Shown: positions 18,174 through 24,486 of the stretch, one piece after another
Position numbering within the stretch: the stretch's first letter is position 1
Layout of the letters: each line of letters begins with the position of its first letter
Origin: Aminobacter sp. J41
GTDB taxonomy: Bacteria > Pseudomonadota > Alphaproteobacteria > Rhizobiales > Rhizobiaceae
Direction of reading: 5' to 3'
DNA length: 36,335 nucleotides
Assembly (NCBI RefSeq): GCF_000526635.1
Contig: NZ_JAGL01000032.1
Location: 1-36,335, forward strand
Made by a program: the position numbers and the translations under genes
The notes under the pieces: generated by a model
Database searches by the model: none
What the model was told of the DNA's origin: nothing
The model's input: only the letters and a program-made list of their open reading frames with translations

Positions 18174-18195
18174 AGTATGTGATTGCTCACTTACT
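18174..18195. promoter_or_regulatory. Candidate TetR operator
   Basis: AGTATGTGA (18174-18182) and TCACTTACT (18187-18195) form an inverted repeat with one mismatch around TTGC, ending 9 bases before the tetR ATG. The sequence GATTGCTC-ACTTA is also repeated directly at 18160 and 18181. A dyad overlapping the promoter/start is the usual layout for TetR autorepression. Confidence 0.6.
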
Positions 18196-18204
18196 AGGTA
18201 CTTT

Positions 18205-18801
18205 ATGCGAAAATCCGCGGAATTGCGCAAGGCCGAAATCGTCGCGGCCGTCCTCGATCTGGCCGATCGGATCGGGCCGGATCGGGTGACAACAGGTGCT
18301 GCCGCAGCGGCTGTGGGCGTAAGCCAGGCTGCTTTGTTCCGGCATTTCCCAACCAAGGATGCCATGTGGCTTGCGGTGGCGGATCATGTGGCCGGGGAGC
18401 TGTCGATAGCGTGGAGGCGGGCCCTGGCTGAGGCCGATGACCCTGTCGATCTGGTCAGGGCGCTGATGGGTGCGCAGTTGGGACAGATCGTGGCGACGCC
18501 GACGCTGCCTATGCTCCTGTTCTCCCGCGAACTGAATGTCGGCAATGAGGATCTGCGCGCCGCCTTTCGCGGCCTGTTGATGAAGTTTCAGGGGCTGATC
18601 GTGGCCGAACTGGCGCGCGGTCAAGCAGCCGGTTCCCTGCGCCGGGAAGTCGCCCCTGAGGACGCCGCCGTGCTTCTGACCTCGCTGGTGCAAGGCATGG
18701 CGATCCGCTGGTCGCTCGGCGCGCGCAACTTTTCCCTGATCGAGGAAGGGACCCGACTCCTTGACGTGCAATTGCGGCTTCTGGCCGCGAAGGAGGATTA
18801 G
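18205..18801 (+). CDS. TetR-family transcriptional regulator
   Basis: This 198-residue regulator has the TetR N-terminal helix-turn-helix: AEIVAAVLDLADRIGPDRVT, then AAAAVGVSQAALFRHFPTKD. The C-terminal ligand domain is all-helical and ordinary. It ends three bases before the ATG of an RND-type membrane fusion protein (stop TAG 18799-18801, ATG 18805), the standard arrangement for a repressor of its own efflux pump. The pump itself has been lost apart from a short stub, so the regulator may now be an orphan. Confidence 0.92.
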   Translation: MRKSAELRKAEIVAAVLDLADRIGPDRVTTGAAAAAVGVSQAALFRHFPTKDAMWLAVADHVAGELSIAWRRALAEADDPVDLVRALMGAQLGQIVATPTLPMLLFSRELNVGNEDLRAAFRGLLMKFQGLIVAELARGQAAGSLRREVAPEDAAVLLTSLVQGMAIRWSLGARNFSLIEEGTRLLDVQLRLLAAKED

Positions 18802-18804
18802 GCC

Positions 18805-19011
18805 ATGGGGCGTCGGTGGATGTTCGGTGCGGCGGCGGTTCTGGTGCTGGGCGCGGGGGTGCTGTTCCTCACCGAGCGGCCGCTCACGGTCAGCGTGGTG
18901 CAACCAGAGCAGGATGTGGCCCTGCGCATCTACGGCCTTGGCTCGGTCGAGGCGCGGATCCTCAGCCGGGTCGGGTTCGAGGTTGGGGCTGCCCTGACCG
19001 CGCTGATCCGG
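18805..19011 (+). pseudogene. RND efflux membrane fusion protein, N-terminal stub
   Basis: ATG 18805 has a perfect AAGGAGG upstream. About 68 residues match a HlyD/AcrA-type periplasmic adaptor: an N-terminal membrane anchor (FGAAAVLVLGAGVLFLTERP) and the start of the barrel/lipoyl region (YGLGSVEARILSRVGFEVGA). Homology then stops and the sequence becomes nirV in another frame. The hybrid frame runs to 19161 but is meaningless beyond about 19011. The cognate RND transporter is absent. Confidence 0.75.
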
Positions 19012-19012
19012 G

Positions 19013-19642
19013 ACAGCGGAATACGATGCCTGCGTGACAGATGGTGGATGCAGGCATCAGGACGGCCCCACCCCTGCCGCGGTGGACCTGCCCGTCACCG
19101 GCATCAACTACGCGGATGCGACTGCCTATGCCGCGTGGCTGTCGGAGCGGACAGGCGATGACTGGCGGTTGCCGAGCGACGAGGAATGGTCGTTCGCCGC
19201 TGCCGAACGTTTCGGCGACGACGCGCTCGGGCTGGTGGAGGATGATGGTTCGAACCCGGCGACGCGGTGGCTTGCCGCCTATCGCAGCCGCAGCGCACCG
19301 GACAGGAGCGTTGCTGTCAGGCCTCGCGGTCATTTCGGACAGAACAGCAAGGGGCTTCACGACGTGTCCGGCAGCCTGTGGGAATGGACCACGACCTGCT
19401 ATGCCAGAAACAGGACAGACGCGGCAGGGCGGCACGCCGAAGCCACCGAGAACTGCGGTGTGCGTGTCATGGGCGGCAGGCACCGCAGCTACATGAGCTT
19501 CTTCATCAGCGACGGCAAGAGCGGGGGCTGCGCTGCCGGCATGGCGCCCGACAATCTCGGCTTCCGTCTGGTACGCGATGTAAAGCCCGGCCGGGCCGTA
19601 GCATTCGTAAGGCGTCTTCTGAACAGATCGACGGCCGGGTGA
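19013..19642 (+). pseudogene. nirV: nirV-like formylglycine-generating-enzyme-family protein, 5'-truncated
   Basis: About 209 residues of a SUMF1/FGE-sulfatase-domain protein are present: TAEYDACVTDGGCRH, PVTGINYADATAYAAWLSER, WRLPSDEEWSFAAAERFG, GLHDVSGSLWEWTTTCY and the terminal NLGFRLVRD. In denitrifiers this domain next to nirK is NirV, a protein of unclear role in nitrite reductase function. The signal peptide and first part are missing where the efflux stub joins at about 19012; GTG 19034 could start only a fragment. nirK itself is 4.8 kb away, so a nirK-nirV pair has been broken up or this comes from another copy. Confidence 0.72.
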
Positions 19643-19651
19643 TCCCGGCCG
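19632..19651. terminator. Hairpin between convergent nirV fragment and nnrS
   Basis: CGGCCGGG (19632-19639) and CCCGGCCG (19644-19651) pair perfectly around TGAT. The hairpin straddles the nirV stop and sits 26 bp from the nnrS stop, consistent with a bidirectional terminator. There is no T-tract. Confidence 0.6.
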
Positions 19652-19676
19652 CAGTCACTTGGAGCTGCCTCTGCGC

Positions 19677-20882
19677 TCAGGCGGGTGCACGGCCGGGTTG
19701 GCGCTTTGCGACGCGGTGCCGCGTCAGCGCGCCAGCATAACACAGCACGAACCCCGCAAACGCCAGAACCCAAAACGTTGCGGCAGCGTGCAACAGCCAT
19801 GTCGAACCAGGCATCAGGGCGGCGGCGAAGCGGAACGGCGTCGCCAGCACAATGGCGCAGAAGACCAAGACGGTTCCGCCGCCCGCATGAAGTTTACGTC
19901 CCGTATGGCCGAGCGTCGCGCGCGCCATCACCGCGAGTGTCATGGCGCCGATGGCACCGATGCCGAAGACGTGGATGCCCGCGACCGGCGGCAGGAGCGT
20001 GCTGTCGAGTGCCGCCAGCCCGGATATCAGCAACCCTGCCGGAACGAACAGATAGGCGACGTGGAGGATCAGCAACAACGGTTCCGACGCCGTGCGCCAG
20101 CCCGCCCAACGGCTCAGCCGCACGGCATTGAGGATGGCCGCAACGACCAGCAGCACGCCGCTCACCCATGCTTCGGGGCTGATGATCCAGCCAAGAAGCG
20201 CGATGGTGGAAACGACGATGACGGCGCCGTCGAAGCGGTTGAACGGAACCGGCAGACGACCCGGGTTTTCCCGAACCAGCCAGTTGCGGGTGAAGCTTGG
20301 AATGATGCGCCCACCGATGACCATGATGAGCACGAGGCCGGCAGCGAGGGCGAGATTGCGCGATGTTTCCGTGAGCCCGAAGAACCGTGCTTCGAGGTGG
20401 AAAAAGACATTGGCCGCGAACAGCGCGGTTACCGGGAGCAGAACCAGAAGATTGCGCCAGTTGCGGCCGGCGACGATCTCGATCAGCGCCGACACGGCCA
20501 CAGCCAGCAGGAACGCGCTGTCGAGCACCATGGCGGCTGCCCAGCCGAGGTCTGCAGAGAACCAGACGGCAATCCGTCCTGCAAGCCACAATGCCACGAG
20601 GCCCGCCAAAGGCGCGCCGCGCACAGGCAGGCGACCGGTCCAGTTCGGAATTGCGGTGAGCAGGAACCCGGTCACGACGGCGGCAAGATAGCCGAACAGA
20701 AGCTCATGCGCATGCCAGTCGACGGGTGAAAGCAGGCTTCTCGTCTCCAGTCGGCCTGCAAGCATCGGCAGCCAGATGAGGATCGCCAGCGCTGCCCAGA
20801 TGCTCCCAAATAGAAAGAACGGCCTGAAGCCATAGGACAGCAATGCGGGATAGGCCTCCCGTCGCGGCTGCGAAGATACCAT
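19677..20882 (-). CDS. nnrS: NnrS family haem-copper membrane protein
   Basis: This ~401-residue protein has about 12 transmembrane helices. NnrS signatures are present: PALLSYGFRPFFLFGSIWAA at the N-terminus, VDWHAHELLFGYLAAVVTGF, AIPNWTGR, GGRIIPSFTRNW, and AGIHVFGIGAIGAMTLAVMA followed by RATLGHTGR, with conserved His residues. NnrS proteins bind haem and copper and relieve nitrosative stress during denitrification. A longer frame reaches 20939, but ATG 20882 (MVSSQPRRE) fits homology and has AGGA about 9 bases upstream. It follows pseudoazurin on the same strand, separated by a strong hairpin. Confidence 0.92.
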   Translation of the reverse strand: MVSSQPRREAYPALLSYGFRPFFLFGSIWAALAILIWLPMLAGRLETRSLLSPVDWHAHELLFGYLAAVVTGFLLTAIPNWTGRLPVRGAPLAGLVALWLAGRIAVWFSADLGWAAAMVLDSAFLLAVAVSALIEIVAGRNWRNLLVLLPVTALFAANVFFHLEARFFGLTETSRNLALAAGLVLIMVIGGRIIPSFTRNWLVRENPGRLPVPFNRFDGAVIVVSTIALLGWIISPEAWVSGVLLVVAAILNAVRLSRWAGWRTASEPLLLILHVAYLFVPAGLLISGLAALDSTLLPPVAGIHVFGIGAIGAMTLAVMARATLGHTGRKLHAGGGTVLVFCAIVLATPFRFAAALMPGSTWLLHAAATFWVLAFAGFVLCYAGALTRHRVAKRQPGRAPA

Positions 20883-20907
20883 GTCGACTGGTCCTGTCTT
20901 AAAGAGA

Positions 20908-20936
20908 ACCGGGCGGGACACCCCTGCCCGCCCGGT
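20908..20936 (-). terminator. Terminator between pseudoazurin and nnrS
   Basis: ACCGGGCGGG (20908-20917) pairs perfectly with CCCGCCCGGT (20927-20936) around a 9-base loop. On the minus strand it is followed by TCTCTTTA. It lies 18 bp after the pseudoazurin stop and just ahead of the nnrS ribosome site, so nnrS probably receives reduced read-through. Confidence 0.75.
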
Positions 20937-20954
20937 CAAACTGCCGTCACGCCG

Positions 20955-21398
20955 TCAGTTCGCAGGCACAGCCGCGAGAAGCTGCTCGAAATGGGTCTTC
21001 GCCTTGCCTGGATGCTTGACCGCTTTCGCTTCCTCGAGATTGTTCGGTGCGCCGACCGCGATCAGCATCACCATGCCCATGCCGTAGTGCGGCGTGCATT
21101 TGACGCCGTAGACGCCTTCAGCCGTCACGTCGTACACGATCTCCTCGTTGATCTTGCCCTTGAAGGCGACAGCCCCTTCGGGAATCATGCCGTTGATGGT
21201 TTCGGCATTATGGGACTTGTGCGTCGGCACGAAGCGGATGGTGTCGCCGGGCTCGGCCTGAACGAAGTCCGGCTCGAACACCATGGCGCCCTTCGCGCCC
21301 TTGTTGAGCATCATGACTTCATGCTCGGCTGCGTAAGCTGTTCCCGTGAAGGCGACCGCTGTCGCGAGCGCAATCATTGCCAAGGTCCTGTTCATCAT
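20955..21398 (-). CDS. Pseudoazurin (blue copper electron carrier)
   Basis: This is a 147-residue precursor with a signal peptide ending TAYA and a ~123-residue periplasmic cupredoxin. The four type 1 copper ligands are all present: H63 (KSHNAE), C101, H104 and M109 ([10 protein letters not shown]). Spacings match known pseudoazurins. It carries electrons from the bc1 complex to copper nitrite reductase, here presumably NirK at 24487-25617. A perfect NnrR-type palindrome lies 77 bp upstream of its start. Because the second pseudoazurin gene is broken by an amber codon, this copy is likely the working donor. Confidence 0.95.
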   Translation of the reverse strand: MMNRTLAMIALATAVAFTGTAYAAEHEVMMLNKGAKGAMVFEPDFVQAEPGDTIRFVPTHKSHNAETINGMIPEGAVAFKGKINEEIVYDVTAEGVYGVKCTPHYGMGMVMLIAVGAPNNLEEAKAVKHPGKAKTHFEQLLAAVPAN

Positions 21399-21467
21399 GC
21401 CGTCCTTTCCTGTGACAGTCTGATTTGTCTTCGGGACCAGTTCTACGCCCTGTGCGAATCCGCTTCA

Positions 21468-21481
21468 TTGCGCTATCGCAA
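21468..21481. promoter_or_regulatory. NnrR/FNR-type box between pseudoazurin and nnrR
   Basis: TTGCGCTATCGCAA is a perfect palindrome matching TTGCG-N4-CGCAA, the site of NnrR/DNR-type CRP/FNR regulators. Its centre is about 77 bp before the pseudoazurin ATG, which suits activation from -41.5 with a ~35-base leader. It is only 40 bp before the nnrR start codon, too close to activate nnrR from the same register, so it may serve pseudoazurin and modulate nnrR. Confidence 0.8.
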
Positions 21482-21514
21482 ATGCAGGGCATCAAAATCC
21501 TGGGGAGGCCCCAC

Positions 21515-22219
21515 TTGAACAGACTCGACCGTTCGCTGATTGCCGGGCTTCCCGCATTCGAGGGCCTGACGGCCGAAACGCTCGACACCGTGCTGGCGAG
21601 CGCGCGCTCGCTGCGGATCGAAAAGGATACCTCCGTCTTCGAACAGGATGAAGAGGCAAGCTCGTTCTTCATCCTGCTCGATGGCCGAGTCCGCGTCGTT
21701 AAACTGACGCCGGACGGTCAGCAGGTCATCGTTCGCTATATCGTCCCGGGCGAACTGCTTGGCATCGCGCAGGCGATTGGCCGCTCGACCTATCCGGCCA
21801 GCGCAATTGCAGTGACCGATTGCGTGGTGTTGGCCTGGCCGAGCAAGCTGTGGTCCGAGTTCGCGACCGCCCATCCGGGATTTGGGATGAACACCTACAA
21901 AACCGTCGGTACGCGGCTACAGGACGTCCAGACACAGGTGGTGGAAATGGCGACCGAGCAGGTCGAGCGGCGCGTAGCGCACGCCCTTCTCCGCCTCGTG
22001 CAGCAGTCGGGACGCAAGACCGACGAAGGACTGTTGATCGATTTTCCGATCTCGCGGCAGGACATCGCGGAAATGACCGGCACGACGCTGCACACCGTCA
22101 GTCGCCTGCTCTCCGCCTGGGAGGAAAAGGGGCTTGTCAAAAGCGGCCGTCAGCAGGTCACCGTAACCCAGCCGCACCGCCTGATGCTGCTGGCAGATGG
22201 ACGTGTCGAGCGGGAATGA
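21515..22219 (+). CDS. nnrR: NnrR-type CRP/FNR regulator (NO-responsive)
   Basis: This 234-residue regulator has a cyclic-nucleotide-type sensor domain (SSFFILLDGRVRVVKLTPDG, IVPGELLGIAQAIG) and a C-terminal winged helix (ISRQDIAEMTGTTLHTVSRL, LSAWEEKGLVKSGRQQVTV). It lacks the N-terminal cysteine cluster of FNR, as expected for NnrR/DNR proteins that sense NO through haem. The start is set as TTG 21515 because GGGGAGG lies 6 bases upstream and homology begins at LDRSLIAGL; ATG 21482 is the alternative. Its neighbours, pseudoazurin, nnrS and nirK, support the assignment. Confidence 0.88.
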   Translation: MNRLDRSLIAGLPAFEGLTAETLDTVLASARSLRIEKDTSVFEQDEEASSFFILLDGRVRVVKLTPDGQQVIVRYIVPGELLGIAQAIGRSTYPASAIAVTDCVVLAWPSKLWSEFATAHPGFGMNTYKTVGTRLQDVQTQVVEMATEQVERRVAHALLRLVQQSGRKTDEGLLIDFPISRQDIAEMTGTTLHTVSRLLSAWEEKGLVKSGRQQVTVTQPHRLMLLADGRVERE

Positions 22220-22226
22220 GCGCGAT

Positions 22227-22481
22227 CTAAGGCGCAGAAAGCGAATCGGGGAGATCGCGCCGCGTGTCGGTACCGGCACTCCGCGTGATCGCAGCGCGCA
22301 AATCCGCACGCAAATCGACTTCGCCGATGTCATGCTCGCGGACCGCGTCGTCCACTGTGTGAAACGGCGCTATCGGACAACCGACGCACAGCAGCCCATG
22401 GTCGAGGATCGTGCGGATGGTTTCCGGCCAGCGCCGCATGATCTCGTCCATGCTCATGTCGTCGTGATATCGTCCGGTCAT
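22227..22481 (-). CDS. DUF1858-domain protein
   Basis: This 84-residue cytosolic protein has SMDEIMRRWPETIRTILDHG then LLCVGCPIAPFHTVDDAVRE; the CxxC (C32/C35) is the DUF1858 redox-disulfide motif, also found at the N-terminus of ScdA/YtfE-like NO-repair proteins. ATG 22481 has GGAGGAG 8 bases upstream. It converges on nnrR with 7 bp between stops. A near-perfect NnrR box lies 58-71 bp upstream. A role in nitrosative stress or Fe-S repair is inferred from family and context. Confidence 0.85.
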   Translation of the reverse strand: MTGRYHDDMSMDEIMRRWPETIRTILDHGLLCVGCPIAPFHTVDDAVREHDIGEVDLRADLRAAITRSAGTDTRRDLPDSLSAP

Positions 22482-22538
22482 GCCACGGCTCCTCCATCGT
22501 CGGAACGGGAGAATGCACGACGGCGATGGCCCGCTTCT

Positions 22539-22552
22539 TTGCGCCGGGGCAA
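22539..22552. promoter_or_regulatory. Probable NnrR box upstream of the DUF1858 gene
   Basis: TTGCGCCGGGGCAA keeps TTG-N8-CAA and matches TTGCG-N4-CGCAA except for one base. Its centre is 64 bp before the DUF1858 ATG, compatible with activation from -41.5. Confidence 0.6.
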
Positions 22553-22570
22553 CCAACGATCAGTTTTCAG

Positions 22571-22843
22571 TCAGGCGGGGTGGTGAGTGAAGGCAACCTC
22601 ATGCTCGATCATGACACAGTCCTGCGTGACCACTGCGCGCCAGAGCCTGTTGCCGCACCTCAGTGACAGCCGCCAGCGGCCTTCGTCTTCCCCCTCACCG
22701 CGTTCGACACGACTGATGACGTGACCGCGCCGCATATGGTTCTGCAATTCGTCTTGCGACCAGCCGAAACCCTGCGCGACAAGGGCGGCAACGAGCGTGA
22801 AGTCGCCTGAAGCGTCCGACAGAACGAGTTCGCCCCCCGTCAC
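22571..22843 (-). CDS. DUF6522-like small protein
   Basis: This 90-residue cytosolic protein (VTGGELVLSDASGDFTLVAA ... RRGHVISRVERGEGEDEGRW ... MIEHEVAFTHHPA) resembles the uncharacterised DUF6522 proteins found beside denitrification genes; the family name is from memory and less certain than the gene. It starts at GTG 22843, overlapping the haemoglobin stop as GTGA, so the two are translationally coupled. A longer frame to 23113 is only the shadow of the haemoglobin gene. Confidence 0.78.
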   Translation of the reverse strand: MTGGELVLSDASGDFTLVAALVAQGFGWSQDELQNHMRRGHVISRVERGEGEDEGRWRLSLRCGNRLWRAVVTQDCVMIEHEVAFTHHPA

Positions 22844-23304
22844 AGGCTTTCCTCCAGGATCGGCTCTATCCGCATCGTGTCTTCCTTGCGGTTGAAGGCG
22901 ATCGCCAGCCGGAAGGAGTGCGACACCCGCAAGGCGCGATCCATGAACAGCGTTGCCACCTCCGGCGGACAGACGCGCTGGACCGTCGAGCGAAACAGCT
23001 TGAGCCAGCGCCTGAAATGCTGCTCGCCCAGTTCGGGGATGGCGAGATGCGGCGGAAGGGGACGGCCATCGTAGCGGCCGGTGCGCAGCAGGGTCGACGA
23101 CCAGAAATCGCACATCTTGGCGAGGTGATGCGGCCAGTCCGCGTCCGCGATGGCGTTGTTGAAGATCGGGCCGAGCAGATCGTCGCTGCGGATCTGGTCG
23201 TAGAAACCATGGACCACCGCGTGGATCATCGTTTCGTCGAGCACTTCCGGCAGGAGCTTTCCGTCGATGACGGGCGTTCGAACTGGGGCGGGGCGACCCT
23301 TCAT
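22840..23304 (-). CDS. Group III truncated haemoglobin
   Basis: This 154-residue protein matches group III truncated haemoglobins: VVHGFYDQIRSDDLLGPIFN, WPHHLAKMCDFWSSTLLRTG and ELGEQHFRRWLKLFRSTVQR. H96 (EQHFRRW) is the expected proximal haem ligand. Such proteins bind O2 and NO; beside nirK and an NO-type regulator a role in NO handling is likely (inference). ATG 23304 begins the homology. It lies 38 bp after the Rrf2 regulator and is coupled to the DUF6522 gene. Confidence 0.9.
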   Translation of the reverse strand: MKGRPAPVRTPVIDGKLLPEVLDETMIHAVVHGFYDQIRSDDLLGPIFNNAIADADWPHHLAKMCDFWSSTLLRTGRYDGRPLPPHLAIPELGEQHFRRWLKLFRSTVQRVCPPEVATLFMDRALRVSHSFRLAIAFNRKEDTMRIEPILEESL

Positions 23305-23342
23305 ATGACTGGTTCCATCGTTCAAAGGTTGGATTGCATGCG

Positions 23343-23789
23343 TCACGCAGCCATCGGCGTGACGCCCAGAAGGGTCGCTAACGCCGTCCGGTTTCGCACG
23401 GCGTCCGCCAGCGTGTATTTGTCCAGCACAGACAGATATGCCGTCAGAGCCTCGGAAAACATGCTTTTCAGCATGCAGGCCGGTGAAATCACGCATGCTC
23501 CGCCCGACTGTTGCAGACATTCGACCAGCGAGAAATCTTCCTCGATGGCGCGGACAAGAGCGCCGACGTTGATCTGTGCAGGCGGTCTTGCAAGACGTAT
23601 TCCGCCCGCACGACCGCGGACCGTCATGATATAGCCGTGCCTGTTCAACGTTTGCGCCACCTTGAGCAGATGGTTGCGCGACAATCCGTAAGTCTCGGCA
23701 ACATGATGTACAGTGCAACAACCGTCAGGACGCATGGCGACGTAAATCAGCATGCGTAAAGCGTAGTCGGTGTGGAGTGTCATCCGCAT
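23343..23789 (-). CDS. nsrR: Rrf2-family regulator, NsrR-like
   Basis: This 148-residue regulator has an Rrf2 winged helix (MTLHTDYALRMLIYVAMRPD, YGLSRNHLLKVAQTLNRHGY) and three cysteines C91, C99 and C105 (VECLQQSGGACVISPACML), the pattern of an Fe-S cluster ligand set in NsrR-type NO sensors. ATG 23789 has GGAGAAAC upstream. It heads the haemoglobin/DUF6522 unit and is divergent from pseudoazurin-2/nirK. Two identical-pattern dyads lie in the intergenic region. Naming it nsrR rests on the cysteines and context; another Rrf2 type is possible. Confidence 0.85.
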   Translation of the reverse strand: MRMTLHTDYALRMLIYVAMRPDGCCTVHHVAETYGLSRNHLLKVAQTLNRHGYIMTVRGRAGGIRLARPPAQINVGALVRAIEEDFSLVECLQQSGGACVISPACMLKSMFSEALTAYLSVLDKYTLADAVRNRTALATLLGVTPMAA

Positions 23790-23837
23790 GATTGTTTCTC
23801 CGGCCGGGTGCACGCTTACGACGCGACGCGCCTTCGT

Positions 23838-23858
23838 AAAGTGGCATCTAAAATACCA
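23838..23858. promoter_or_regulatory. Putative Rrf2/NsrR operator, site 1
   Basis: AAAGTGGCAT-N5-ATACCA, in which TGGCAT (23842-23847) and ATACCA (23853-23858) form a dyad with one mismatch. It lies about 60 bp upstream of the Rrf2 start, suited to autoregulation. Confidence 0.6.
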
Positions 23859-23925
23859 TTAATACCTTCCCCGATCGCGGAAAAGCGCGAAAACGTCGCA
23901 GGGAGATATCCTCCGTTTCGCTGAG

Positions 23926-23946
23926 AAAGTGGCATTATCGATACCA
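23926..23946. promoter_or_regulatory. Putative Rrf2/NsrR operator, site 2
   Basis: This is a second AAAGTGGCAT-N5-ATACCA with an unrelated N5, 88 bp from site 1 and followed by AAAAATA. It lies about 94 bp before the pseudoazurin-2 start, so could control the pseudoazurin-2/nirK unit. No perfect TTG-N8-CAA box was found in this region. Confidence 0.6.
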
Positions 23947-24031
23947 AAAATAGGCCTGATGCTATGCTTGGGGTGGAAACACGCCGAACGGGCGATAGAT
24001 GTACGAAGCGTTCAAAGTGGAAGGAATTGTG

Positions 24032-24469
24032 ATGAGAAGTCTGTTGAGTGCGACCGTGGCTCTTTTCCTCGTGTCGACGTCAATTACGTTCGCCGCAGAT
24101 CATCAGGTGCAGATGCTCAACAAGGGAGCGAAAGGCGCCATGGTGTTCGAGCCTGATTTTATTCAGGTCGAAGTTGGAGACACGGTGACCTTCATCCCGA
24201 CTGACAAGAGCCATGACGCTTAGAGCATCAAAGGTATGATCCCAGATGGGGCTGAGCCTTTCAAAGGCAAGATCAATCAGGAGATCACAGTCACGATCGA
24301 GAAGGAAGGCGTCTATGGCGTCAAGTGCACGCCGCACTACGGCATGGGCATGGTCGCGCTGATCGTGGCCGGCGAGCCGGTCAACGTCGAGGAAGCGAAA
24401 GCCGTGAAGCATCCGGGCAAGGCGAAGAAGGTGTTCGACGAACTCTTCGCGCAGGCTGAAGCCGAGTGA
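24032..24469 (+). pseudogene. Second pseudoazurin, interrupted by an in-frame amber codon
   Basis: The gene begins at ATG 24032 behind AAGGA and encodes a signal peptide (ending TFAADHQ) and a cupredoxin similar to the pseudoazurin at 20955-21398. At codon 64 (24221-24223) TAG replaces the GAG of a SHNAE-type motif (here SHDA-stop-SIKGMIPDG). The frame is otherwise intact to 24469 and keeps C, H and M ligands in [10 protein letters not shown]. Terminated, the 63-residue product would lack three of four copper ligands. It lies 17 bp before nirK, so it was the dedicated nirK-linked donor. A sequencing error or suppression cannot be excluded. Confidence 0.9.
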
Positions 24470-24486
24470 CATAAGGAAGGACGAAC

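Noticed and set aside
23947-24031. NnrR box before pseudoazurin-2/nirK
   Set aside because: The closest match, TTGGGGTGGAAACA near 23970, lacks the CAA half. No TTG-N8-CAA was found in the region.
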